Source: Halobacteriales archaeon QS_9_67_15 (GTDB lineage Archaea; Halobacteriota; Halobacteria; Halobacteriales; Haloarculaceae). Taken from it: 11,052 nucleotides of DNA. Made by a program: the position numbers and the translations under genes. Location of the stretch: the NCBI GenBank assembly GCA_003023165.1, contig PXSD01000184.1, positions 1 through 11,052 of the forward strand, written 5' to 3'. The stretch's first letter is position 1, and each line of letters begins with the position of its first letter. Positions 1 to 6,161 of the stretch are shown piece by piece. The notes beneath the pieces are model-generated. The model worked only from the letters and a program-made list of their open reading frames with translations, was not told the DNA's origin and did no database searches.

Positions 1-642
1 CGGGCCAGGCGGGCACTGGAGATGGAACCCCGGGCGTTCGGCCACCACGTCGCCATCCTGAAACGTGACGGCGTGTTGCTGGAGTCGGAGGGAGAACTGC
101 GCATCGCGTACGAGGACGAGGTCGAAGAGGAGTTCCGGTCCGACGGCGTACAGGTGACGATCCGACGGGCACGCGAGGAGGACCTGACGGGGCTGGTCGG
201 CGTGATCCGCCAGGCGATCGGAGACGGCACGTACGTCGACGCGGAGACGGTGGCGGACATCGTCGACCACGAGGAGGTGCTGTTCCGACACAACGAACTC
301 CAGTCGCGGGTGTTTTTCGTCGCCACCGTCGACGGTGACGTCGTCGGCTGGGTCAACATCAACACCCACGAGACGGAGAAACTCGACCACACGGCCGAAC
401 TCACCGTCGGTGTCCTCGACGAGTACCGCGGTCACGGGATCGGGAGCGAGTTGCTCGAACGCGGACTCGAGTGGGCCGAAATCAACGGCTACGAGAAGAT
501 CTACAATAGCGTCCCCGACTCCAACGAGGCGGCCATCGAGTTCCTGAAAGCCCACGGCTGGGAGGTCGAGGCCGTCAGGGAGGACCACTACAAGTACAAC
601 GGCGAGTACCTCGACGAGGTCATGCTGGCGACGACGGTTTGA
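1..642 (+). CDS. GNAT-family N-acetyltransferase (5' end cut by window edge)
   Basis: This is a GCN5-related N-acetyltransferase; the family transfers acetyl from acetyl-CoA to an amine, and the substrate here is unknown. An ATG lies at position 22 (206 residues from there), but the frame stays open to base 1 and the residues before that Met look like continuous protein, so the true start is probably outside the window. Numbered from the ATG at 22, about 45 residues precede the GNAT domain (about 46-205). Motif A is clear at 127-152, with the acetyl-CoA pyrophosphate loop R-G-H-G-I-G at 136-141. A motif B-like Asn-x-x-Ala-x-x-Phe-Leu stretch is at 168-175. The N-terminal segment could be a small extra domain. 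The family call is firm; the substrate cannot be inferred from the neighbours. Confidence 0.85.
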   Translation, partial: RARRALEMEPRAFGHHVAILKRDGVLLESEGELRIAYEDEVEEEFRSDGVQVTIRRAREEDLTGLVGVIRQAIGDGTYVDAETVADIVDHEEVLFRHNELQSRVFFVATVDGDVVGWVNINTHETEKLDHTAELTVGVLDEYRGHGIGSELLERGLEWAEINGYEKIYNSVPDSNEAAIEFLKAHGWEVEAVREDHYKYNGEYLDEVMLATTV

Positions 643-649
643 CCCTTCC

Positions 650-671
650 ACCCGGTCGGGCCCGGACGGGT
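650..671 (+). terminator. possible hairpin after the acetyltransferase gene
   Basis: ACCCG at 650-654 pairs with CGGGT at 667-671, and the GC-rich centre can also fold. It begins 7 nt after the acetyltransferase stop. No T-tract follows, so a terminator role is only a guess. Confidence 0.2.
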
Positions 672-721
672 CGACACGACACTCACAGCGGCGACCTCGG
701 GTCACGTCACCACCGCCCTCC

Positions 722-742
722 TTTATTCGACGCTCTGTCGAA
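722..742 (+). promoter_or_regulatory. TATA-like box and inverted repeat before the broken HTH gene
   Basis: A TTTATT box at 722-727 sits about 25 nt before the GTG at 749, the spacing expected for a leaderless haloarchaeal transcript. Overlapping and just downstream is a perfect inverted repeat, TTCGAC at 726-731 and GTCGAA at 737-742 with a 5-nt spacer. An arrangement touching TATA and the region before the transcription start is typical of a repressor operator. Whether anything still binds it is unknown. Confidence 0.45.
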
Positions 743-748
743 GTCGCA

Positions 749-1094
749 GTGGATGACCCGTGGCGAGGAAGGCGAACTCGACAGGGGTTCGAGGTGCTGG
801 CGAATCGCTGGCGACATGCTGTTATCGAAGTGCTTCGAAGTCTCTTGGAGGCGCGCTCGAAGTCCCCGCACTGGCGGACGCGGTCGCGTCTCTCTCCGAA
901 GACACGGCCGAGGAGGTCGCGGTCTTACTCTACCACAGCGACCTCCCGAGACTCGCGGCTACCGGGGTATCGCCTGCGACGACGAGGTCGGCGTCGTCGA
1001 ATACGAGTCGAACCCGCTCGTCGAACGCTGTCTCGACGCGGCCGAATCGTATCGCTCCGACAACTGGGTCCACTGCTCCACGGAAGCTTCCTGA
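749..1094 (+). pseudogene. DUF7344-like HTH regulator, broken by two frameshifts
   Basis: Three consecutive reading frames together resemble one small haloarchaeal winged-helix protein of the DUF7344 type. From GTG 749, frame one gives a helix with the core FEVLANRWRHAVIEVLRS. Near 839-847 the match moves to a second frame reading LGGALEVPALADAV and then AVLLYHSDLPRLAATG, which looks like the recognition-helix region. Near 964-969 it moves to a third frame reading IACDDEVGVVEYES and continuing to the TGA at 1092-1094. Each step fits loss of one base (or gain of two). The pieces do not overlap in content and keep the family order, so this looks like a once-intact gene of about 114 codons. Sequencing error in the source assembly is the main alternative. 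The promoter-like box upstream still looks intact. The family assignment is from recognition of the pattern, not a search. Confidence 0.65.
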
Positions 1095-1139
1095 CACGCC
1101 CGGTCGCTCCCGGTTCTCTCGCCAGTCCTCGGTCGCGTC

Positions 1140-1304
1140 TCACGGCCACGCGTCATCGGCGTCACCGATCGGATCGGCGACGACGCCGTCCTGTCTGGCT
1201 ATCACACGGGCGTGACCCGCACAGACCTCCCGGTTCTCCGCCCAGGGGATGTGCAGTTCGACGACAGCCTCGGCCTCGCACCCGTCCTCGGCGCACTCGC
1301 CCAT
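1140..1304 (-). CDS. small Cys/His protein, putative zinc-binding (54 aa)
   Basis: A 54-codon reading frame with ATG at 1304 and TGA at 1142-1140. It starts MGECAEDGCEAEAVVELHIP. Cys4 and Cys9 (C-x4-C) together with Cys28 and His31 (C-x2-H) could form a single zinc site. The stretch around Cys28 reads WAENREVCAGHARV and the protein ends in an acidic tail. Codon third positions are mostly G or C, as in the neighbouring real genes, and the low-pI composition suits a haloarchaeon. Similar tiny CxxC/CxxH proteins are common in haloarchaea and mostly uncharacterised; I cannot name a family. It lies 90 nt downstream of the DUF456 gene on the same strand and converges on the broken HTH gene. A weak gaaagact element at 1331-1338 (read on minus) is a possible promoter. 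No function is assigned. Confidence 0.6.
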   Translation of the reverse strand: MGECAEDGCEAEAVVELHIPWAENREVCAGHARVIARQDGVVADPIGDADDAWP

Positions 1305-1394
1305 ACGCCCGTTACGGGTGCCAGAACCTGAGTCTTTCCCGCAGTTCGTCGCGACCGCCGGAGTACCGCACGCCGCTCGCTCACGGTGGCCCGC

Positions 1395-1904
1395 TTACAG
1401 GACGTAGACGCCGACCATCGCGACGAGGACGCCGGCCGTCAACAGCACCTGCATCACGCTGGAGGTGACCATCCCGACGAGCGTCACGCCGGCGGCGCGC
1501 GCGCTCTCCTCGAACTCGCCGCCGTCGGCGAGTTCCAGCAGGAAGACCGTTCCCGCGGTCCCCACCAGAAAGCCGACCGGTCCGAACGTGAGGCCGACGA
1601 GTCCGACCAGTGTAGCGATTACCACAGTTCTCGTCGAGGCGCCGCCGGCCTTCGCGGAGACCGCACCGCTCAGCCAGTCGACGGCGACTGCCAGCAGCGC
1701 CACGAACAGGACGCCCGAGAGGATGAACAGATTCGGCTCGCTGAAGCCGCTCGCCCACCAGTAGACGAGCACACCCGCCAGTGAGAGGACCCCACTGGGG
1801 ACGACCGGGGCGACGCTGCCGACGACACCGGCCAGTAATAGGACGAACGCGACGATCACGAGCACGTCTGCGGGGAGGGCGTCGATCGCGGGCAGTTGCA
1901 TCAT
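1395..1904 (-). CDS. DUF456 domain-containing membrane protein
   Basis: A 169-residue, very hydrophobic protein with roughly five membrane segments (about 11-32, 38-52, 58-78, 93-122 and 137-168). The Gly/Pro-rich first hairpin (GVVGSVAPVVPSGVLSLAG) and the later glycine-rich FGPVGFLVGTAGT stretch match DUF456, a family of small integral membrane proteins of unknown function. The start is taken at the ATG at 1904 because it makes a 4-nt ATGA overlap with the tmcA stop codon. The frame stays open upstream, but that part lies inside tmcA and has no membrane character. The overlap implies co-transcription and translational coupling with tmcA. No biochemical link between the two proteins is evident, and the role is unknown. 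Confidence 0.8.
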   Translation of the reverse strand: MMQLPAIDALPADVLVIVAFVLLLAGVVGSVAPVVPSGVLSLAGVLVYWWASGFSEPNLFILSGVLFVALLAVAVDWLSGAVSAKAGGASTRTVVIATLVGLVGLTFGPVGFLVGTAGTVFLLELADGGEFEESARAAGVTLVGMVTSSVMQVLLTAGVLVAMVGVYVL

Positions 1905-4186
1905 TCGAATCGCTCCAGTTCCGTCTCGACGTTCGCGTCGCCGAACCGTGAAAGCAGCGGTCGAACCGCTTCCCCGAGGGCCCGCTTGCACTGTCCCACC
2001 GAGTGAAAGTCGAGTTCGTCCGCCACGCGCTCCCACGAGTGGCCCTGGAGCGCCTTTCGGATCAGCAGGCGTTCCTGCCGGGGGTCGAGCGACGACCCTT
2101 CGTGGTCACTCGACGCGGCGTCCTCCGCGCTCAGATACCGGACGGTCAGTCGCCGAAGCGGGCGCGGCGAGGTGTCGAAGATACCGGCACCACCGACCAT
2201 CCCGACCAGCAGTCGCCACTCCCAAGCGGAGAGATCACGGTCGGGCGTCGCGTCGGCGCTCCGGAGCGCGGCTCGAACCACGTCGGGGGCCACGTCGTCG
2301 AGCGGGTCCGAGAGCATCGCGCCGACGCGGTCGACGAACCACCGGCCGTGGCGCGCCGCGAGGTCGCGGCCGGCGTCGCTCGTCGGGGCGAGCATCACCG
2401 CGGAGTACTCGCCGCTCGACTCGTTGCGCGTCGTCGAGAGGTGGACGGTCGAGTACCCGTTCGCCCGCCAGAACCGCAGGAGTTCGGGCGTCGCGCCGTA
2501 GCCGGCCCCGAGCCAGTCCACGTCGGCCGCGAACTCCTCGCGGACCGCGGCGAGCAACCGCGACCCGAGCCCGCGCGAGCGAACCGCGTGGTGGGTCGCG
2601 ATGCGGAGGACGCGAAGCCCCTCCGTCTGTCCCGCGTCCTCGTCGCGCAACTGGCTCGTCAACACGTCGGGGATCATGTTCCCGCGAACTCGCCCGCCCT
2701 CGTACATGTGCGTCCGCAGGTCCGCGGGGAGGCTCCCCTCGCGGGCCAGCAAGGCCACGGAGACGGCGTGTCCGTCGTGGACGAGCGCTCGGACGGCGAC
2801 GTTGGGTGCGTCGAGGAGCCGTGCGAGGTCGTCCGGCTCCGTCCGGTAGTGGGCGGCGACGAGCAGGCCGAACGCCTCCCGGAGCAGGTGTTCGTCGGCC
2901 AGCAGGTCGGCGGTCTCGACGGCGCGATACGTCGCGGCGGCCGGGTCGGCGTCGGCGACGAGCGGGTCGACGGCCGGACCGGCGTCGAGCAGGAGCGCGC
3001 GGAACGCCCACACTTCGACGGGGTCGCCCGCGGCGTACCGGATCGGGTTGGTCATCGACACGTCCGTCACATCGAACTCGCTCTCGGTCAGGTGCTCCCG
3101 GAACCTGACCGTGAAGCCGCGGCCAGCGCCCTCGTACCCGTGGACGGTGGTCGCGAAGGCGACCGCGGGCGCGTCGAGGAACCGCGCGAGCAACCGGACC
3201 GGCAGTGCGGCGGCCTCGTCGACGAGGACGGTGTCGGGATCCTCCGGCAGTTCGGCCGCCGCGGCGGGCTTCTCGAAGCGGACCCGACCGCAGTCGTCGG
3301 GTTCGAGCAGCGTCGGGTTCGACTCGCGGCTCCCGTCGTCGGGGCGAGTCGCGAGCGCGTCGGCGTCGGTCAGCACCTCGCGCGCCCGGGCGAACACTTC
3401 GGCGGCGCTGCGGTACTGCGGCGCGGTGACGAGCACGTCGCGACCGTCCAGCGCGAGCGCGCCCGCGGCCAGCCCGGCGGCGCTCGACTTCCCGCGGCCC
3501 CTGTCGGCCTCGACGACGACGGCCGCTCCGGCGTCACGGAGCGCCTCGAGCGCTTCGAGAGCCGCGACCTGGTCCTCGGTTACACAGCGCTCGTAGACGC
3601 CGGTCGGGAAAGTCGGTCCCGCCGGTACCGCCGGTGGGTTCGGGGGGACGCGTGGGGCTGGGTCGGTGAGTCCGTCTCGCTCGACCGTCCGGGCTCCATC
3701 GGCCTCGACGGTTACGACGGCGACGCCGGGGTGTGTCCGGATCAGGTCGACCAGTCGCGTCCGGAAGTTCCCGGCCACGTCCGCGACGTCGAACGGTGGG
3801 ACGGCGAGACTCTCGTCGAACGCGTCGCGGCGCTGGAGCCACTCCTCGAGCGGTGGGACACAGAGGACGAGCAGGCCACCGCCGTTGACGGCGCCGACGG
3901 CTCGACCGATGGCGTTCGGCCGTGTCTCCTCGTGACAGTCGAGGACGAGCGCGGCGTGTGTCGTCCCGAGGAGGGCGCCGGCGCGTGTGGGCGGGATCTG
4001 TTCCCAGGGCGTCTCCACGGATTCGCCGAGATACGTCACGTCGGCGGGGTCGATGTCCGCCCCGTCGAGCGCGTCGGCGGCGGCCTCGCGGGTGGCCAAC
4101 GGGTTGCCGGCGCAGACGAGGAGCCGACGCTCGTTGGTCGCGCGTGCCTCCGCGCGAAGCGCGCTCGCGACGCCGCCGACGGTCAT
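1901..4186 (-). CDS. tmcA: tRNA(Met) cytidine acetyltransferase TmcA
   Basis: This 761-residue protein has the full TmcA layout. TmcA uses ATP and acetyl-CoA to form N4-acetylcytidine, classically at the wobble C34 of elongator tRNA-Met; some archaeal homologues modify further RNA sites. An N-terminal DUF1726-type domain spans about 20-180. The RNA-helicase-like ATPase follows, with Walker A ADRGRGKSSAA at 227-237 and Walker B VDEAAALP at 322-329. The GNAT domain spans about 465-600, with acetyl-CoA loop RSRGLGSRLL at 536-545 and GYGATPELLRFWRANGY at 562-578. A C-terminal tRNA-binding region follows to residue 761. The ATG at 4186 is chosen because homology begins there; the frame is open further upstream, but that part is antisense to the divergent flavoprotein gene. 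It heads a two-gene unit with the DUF456 gene. No strong TATA box is visible in the 73-nt divergent gap. Confidence 0.95.
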   Translation of the reverse strand: MTVGGVASALRAEARATNERRLLVCAGNPLATREAAADALDGADIDPADVTYLGESVETPWEQIPPTRAGALLGTTHAALVLDCHEETRPNAIGRAVGAVNGGGLLVLCVPPLEEWLQRRDAFDESLAVPPFDVADVAGNFRTRLVDLIRTHPGVAVVTVEADGARTVERDGLTDPAPRVPPNPPAVPAGPTFPTGVYERCVTEDQVAALEALEALRDAGAAVVVEADRGRGKSSAAGLAAGALALDGRDVLVTAPQYRSAAEVFARAREVLTDADALATRPDDGSRESNPTLLEPDDCGRVRFEKPAAAAELPEDPDTVLVDEAAALPVRLLARFLDAPAVAFATTVHGYEGAGRGFTVRFREHLTESEFDVTDVSMTNPIRYAAGDPVEVWAFRALLLDAGPAVDPLVADADPAAATYRAVETADLLADEHLLREAFGLLVAAHYRTEPDDLARLLDAPNVAVRALVHDGHAVSVALLAREGSLPADLRTHMYEGGRVRGNMIPDVLTSQLRDEDAGQTEGLRVLRIATHHAVRSRGLGSRLLAAVREEFAADVDWLGAGYGATPELLRFWRANGYSTVHLSTTRNESSGEYSAVMLAPTSDAGRDLAARHGRWFVDRVGAMLSDPLDDVAPDVVRAALRSADATPDRDLSAWEWRLLVGMVGGAGIFDTSPRPLRRLTVRYLSAEDAASSDHEGSSLDPRQERLLIRKALQGHSWERVADELDFHSVGQCKRALGEAVRPLLSRFGDANVETELERFE

Positions 4187-4259
4187 GGCTGTGGCTCCGC
4201 CGCCGACGGGCAAAGAAGCGCCGATCGGATTCAAGTGCTGCCGGCACCGAGTCGGCGCC

Positions 4260-5288
4260 GTGCCCCTCCAGACGCCGCTCTGTGACCGACTCGATATCGA
4301 CCACCCGGTCGTCCAAGCACCGATCGGGAGCGTCTCTACTCCGGAACTGGCGGCCGCCGTCTCGAACGCGGGCGGCCTCGGCACCGTTGCGGTCACGTGG
4401 CGCGACTTCGAGGCGACCCGCGACGTGATCGGGACTGTCCGAGACCGCACCGACGAACCGTTCGCGGTCAATCTCGTCCTCGCCGAGGAGGCCAGAGCGC
4501 ACCCGACCGACGACCACCTCGACGTGTGTCTCGACGCCGGTGCGCCCCTGGTGTCGTTCTCGTTCGGCGACCCGTCGCCGTACGTCGAGCGCGTCCGCGA
4601 GGCCGGCGCCGACGTGCTCGCCACGGTCGGGAACGCCGACGAGGCGCGAGCTGCAGTCGAGGCGGGCATCGACGTGGTCGTGGCACAGGGCTGGGAGGCC
4701 GGCGGACACGTCCAGAGCGACGTGGCGACGACGGCACTCGTGCCTCGCGTCGCGGACGTGACGCCCGAGCAGGTCCCGGTCGTCGCCGCGGGGGGTGTCG
4801 CGGACGGACGGGGGCTCGCAGCAGTGCTTGCGCTCGGTGCGGACGGTGCGTGGCTAGGCACCCGGTTCGTCGCCACGGAGGAGGCGGACGCACACGAGCG
4901 ATACCGGTCGGCAGTCGTCGACGCCGCGGCCGACGGGACGGTCCGCGGGACGCCGTTCCCGAAGGGGTGGCGCGACCAGCCCCACCGGACGCTCGAATCG
5001 CCCGCGACGGAGCGGTGGACCGCCGCGGGACGACCGCCGCTCGACGAGCGCGACGACGCCGACGCGGTCGTGGCCGAGACGACGGCCGGCGAGTCGCTCG
5101 AACGCTACGTCGACCTCCCGCCGCTCTCGGACGTCGAGGGACGTATCGAGGAGTTGCCACACTACGCCGGCCAGAGCGTCGGCGGCGTCGATTCGGTCGA
5201 ACCTGCGGGGGCAGTCGTGGAACGGCTGGTCGACGACGCGGCGGCGACGATCGGCTCGCTCGATCGGCTCCGCAGTGACAGTGCCTGA
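4260..5288 (+). CDS. nitronate monooxygenase-like FMN protein (2-nitropropane dioxygenase family)
   Basis: A 342-residue TIM-barrel flavoprotein of the NPD/nitronate monooxygenase family, whose members oxidise alkyl nitronates using FMN and oxygen; many paralogues have unknown substrates. Landmarks are the first strand VVQAPIG (17-23), NAGGLGT (36-42), VAQGWEAGGH (141-150), whose His150 is at the usual catalytic-base position, and the FMN-phosphate region AAGGVADGRG to LGTRF (176-203). GTG at 4260 is chosen because family similarity begins at PLQTPLCDRL. An in-frame ATG at 4185 would add 25 non-conserved residues and overlap the tmcA start. It is transcribed divergently from tmcA. The C-terminal third (about 235-342) is hydrophilic and could be a lineage-specific cap. 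The family call is strong; the physiological substrate is unknown. Confidence 0.87.
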   Translation: MPLQTPLCDRLDIDHPVVQAPIGSVSTPELAAAVSNAGGLGTVAVTWRDFEATRDVIGTVRDRTDEPFAVNLVLAEEARAHPTDDHLDVCLDAGAPLVSFSFGDPSPYVERVREAGADVLATVGNADEARAAVEAGIDVVVAQGWEAGGHVQSDVATTALVPRVADVTPEQVPVVAAGGVADGRGLAAVLALGADGAWLGTRFVATEEADAHERYRSAVVDAAADGTVRGTPFPKGWRDQPHRTLESPATERWTAAGRPPLDERDDADAVVAETTAGESLERYVDLPPLSDVEGRIEELPHYAGQSVGGVDSVEPAGAVVERLVDDAAATIGSLDRLRSDSA

Positions 5289-5312
5289 CGGCGTCGGTCG
5301 GTCGAGGGGAAG

Positions 5313-5382
5313 CCGCCGTTTCGGCGGTGGATTCTCGGCCGCTGAAGCGGCCGGTCGTGGCGTGTGCAGGCGGCTCACACGC
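5313..5382 (+). other. three consecutive perfect hairpins between the flavoprotein gene and the ribosomal promoter
   Basis: Three perfect inverted repeats lie end to end. CCGCCG (5313-5318) / CGGCGG (5322-5327) has a TTT loop. CGGCCGC (5336-5342) / GCGGCCG (5347-5353) has a TGAA loop. GCGTGTG (5360-5366) / CACACGC (5376-5382) has a 9-nt loop. The first begins 25 nt after the flavoprotein stop, and the last ends about 12 nt before the promoter of rpl7ae. They may act as a terminator or a 3'-end stabiliser, or be part of a small RNA. The pairing is read directly from the sequence; the role is inferred. Confidence 0.5.
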
Positions 5383-5393
5383 TGTTTCGTCTT

Positions 5394-5410
5394 CGAAAGG
5401 GCTTTTAGTA
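5394..5410 (+). promoter_or_regulatory. BRE/TATA-like promoter of the ribosomal operon
   Basis: CGAAAGG (5394-5400) followed by CTTTTAGTA (5402-5410) resembles a haloarchaeal BRE plus TATA box. Spacing of about 25-27 nt predicts a transcript start near 5430-5434. That is exactly where the long-range leader stem begins, and it gives a leader of about 125 nt. Confidence 0.6.
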
Positions 5411-5434
5411 CTCCTCTGCCAGTACGGTGTACAG

Positions 5435-5557
5435 CCTGTGCGGGGTTGATGATGCTCCTAGCCTCTCAGGATATCTCGCCGCGGTCCGGTCGCGGTGCCC
5501 GGGCGTCTGCCCGGACGGCGGGGGAGCGCGAGCCCACGCACAGGAGGTGATCCACAA
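5435..5557 (+). promoter_or_regulatory. structured rpl7ae mRNA leader with kink-turn-like loop (putative L7Ae autoregulatory element)
   Basis: CCTGTGCG (5435-5442) pairs perfectly with CGCACAGG (5537-5544), and GGG (5443-5445) with CCC (5533-5535) across a bulged A at 5536. Next is an asymmetric loop, TTGATGAT (5446-5453) opposite GCGAG (5528-5532), with GA on both strands and a box-C-like TGATGA. A second helix follows, GCTCC (5454-5458) with GGAGC (5523-5527). Inside are two hairpins: CCGCG/CGCGG (5479-5483/5491-5495) and CCGGGC/GCCCGG (5499-5504/5509-5514). The outer stem includes the first three bases of the Shine-Dalgarno. L7Ae binds kink-turns, and L7Ae acting on kink-turns in its own mRNA leader has been described in archaea, so feedback control is a natural reading. 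The loop is not a textbook kink-turn: its bulge register is ambiguous. Confidence 0.55.
5542..5553 (+). promoter_or_regulatory. 12-nt perfect Shine-Dalgarno of rpl7ae
   Basis: AGGAGGTGATCC is fully complementary to the conserved 16S rRNA 3' end (GGATCACCTCCT). Its GGAGG core (5543-5547) is 10 nt before the ATG at 5558. This fixes the rpl7ae start and contrasts with the apparently leaderless genes elsewhere in the window. Confidence 0.8.
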
Positions 5558-5920
5558 ATGCCAGTATACGTAGATTTCGACGTACCCGCGGACCTCGAGG
5601 ACGACGCGCTCGAGGCCCTCGAGGTCGCACGAGACACAGGGACAGTGAAGAAAGGAACCAACGAGACGACCAAATCCGTCGAGCGCGGCAGTGCCGAACT
5701 CATCTTCGTCGCAGAGGACGTCCAGCCCGAGGAGATCGTCATGCACCTCCCGGAGCTGGCCGACGAGAAGGAGATCCCCTTCGTCTTCATCGCGACGCAG
5801 GACGACGTCGGTCACGCGGCCGGCCTCGAAGTCGGGAGCGCGGCCGCAGCTATCGTCGACGCCGGGGACGCCCAGGACGACGTTGACGACATCGCCGCCA
5901 AGGTCGAGGAACTCCGGTAG
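5558..5920 (+). CDS. rpl7ae: 50S ribosomal protein L7Ae
   Basis: A 120-residue protein of the L7Ae/L30e/S12e fold, the usual length for haloarchaeal L7Ae. It binds kink-turns in 23S rRNA and is also the core protein of box C/D and H/ACA sRNPs and archaeal RNase P. The RNA-contact signature KKGTNETTKSVERG is at 31-44. The acidic stretch LIFVAEDVQPEEI (48-60) and the hydrophobic loop VFIATQDDVGHAAGL (76-90), which contacts the flipped kink-turn base, are also present. The ATG at 5558 is fixed by the strong Shine-Dalgarno and the N-terminus MPVYVDFDVP. It is the first gene of a four-gene operon with rps28e starting 10 nt after its stop. The structured leader before it may be a binding site for this protein. 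Confidence 0.97.
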   Translation: MPVYVDFDVPADLEDDALEALEVARDTGTVKKGTNETTKSVERGSAELIFVAEDVQPEEIVMHLPELADEKEIPFVFIATQDDVGHAAGLEVGSAAAAIVDAGDAQDDVDDIAAKVEELR

Positions 5921-5930
5921 GTGACTCGGC

Positions 5931-6161
5931 ATGTCTGCTGAAGAATCCGACGGAGACGGCGGTTCCACGCCCGCCGAAGTCATCGAGGTCGTGGGCACCA
6001 CAGGGATGCACGGCGAGGCCATGCAGGTCAAGTGCCGCATCCGAGAGGGTGAGAACCAGGGACGCATCATCACGCGAAACGTCCTCGGGCCGGTCCGCGA
6101 GGGTGACGTGCTCCAGCTCCGCGAGACCGCCCGCGAGGCCGACCAGATCGGAGGCCAATAA
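5931..6161 (+). CDS. rps28e: 30S ribosomal protein S28e
   Basis: A 76-residue small-subunit protein of the archaeal/eukaryotic S28e family (OB-fold-like beta barrel near the mRNA exit channel). The core AEVIEVVGTTGMHGEAMQVKC, starting at residue 15, and the signature RIITRNVLGPVREGDVL are unmistakable. A short acidic, Gly/Ser-rich N-terminal segment of about 14 residues precedes the core, as in other haloarchaea. It starts 10 nt after the rpl7ae stop, and its TAA shares one base with the ATG of rpl24e (TAATG at 6159-6163), implying coupled translation. Confidence 0.96.
   Translation: MSAEESDGDGGSTPAEVIEVVGTTGMHGEAMQVKCRIREGENQGRIITRNVLGPVREGDVLQLRETAREADQIGGQ

Noticed and set aside
2003..4285. 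A 760-codon plus-strand frame opposite tmcA
   Set aside because: High-GC antisense shadow of tmcA; no recognisable domain and no promoter, while tmcA has all family motifs.
5435..5557. A free-standing box C/D sRNA in the leader (TGATGA box C)
   Set aside because: No CTGA box D follows in the leader, so a standard guide RNA is not supported; the motif is better explained as part of a kink-turn-like mRNA element.
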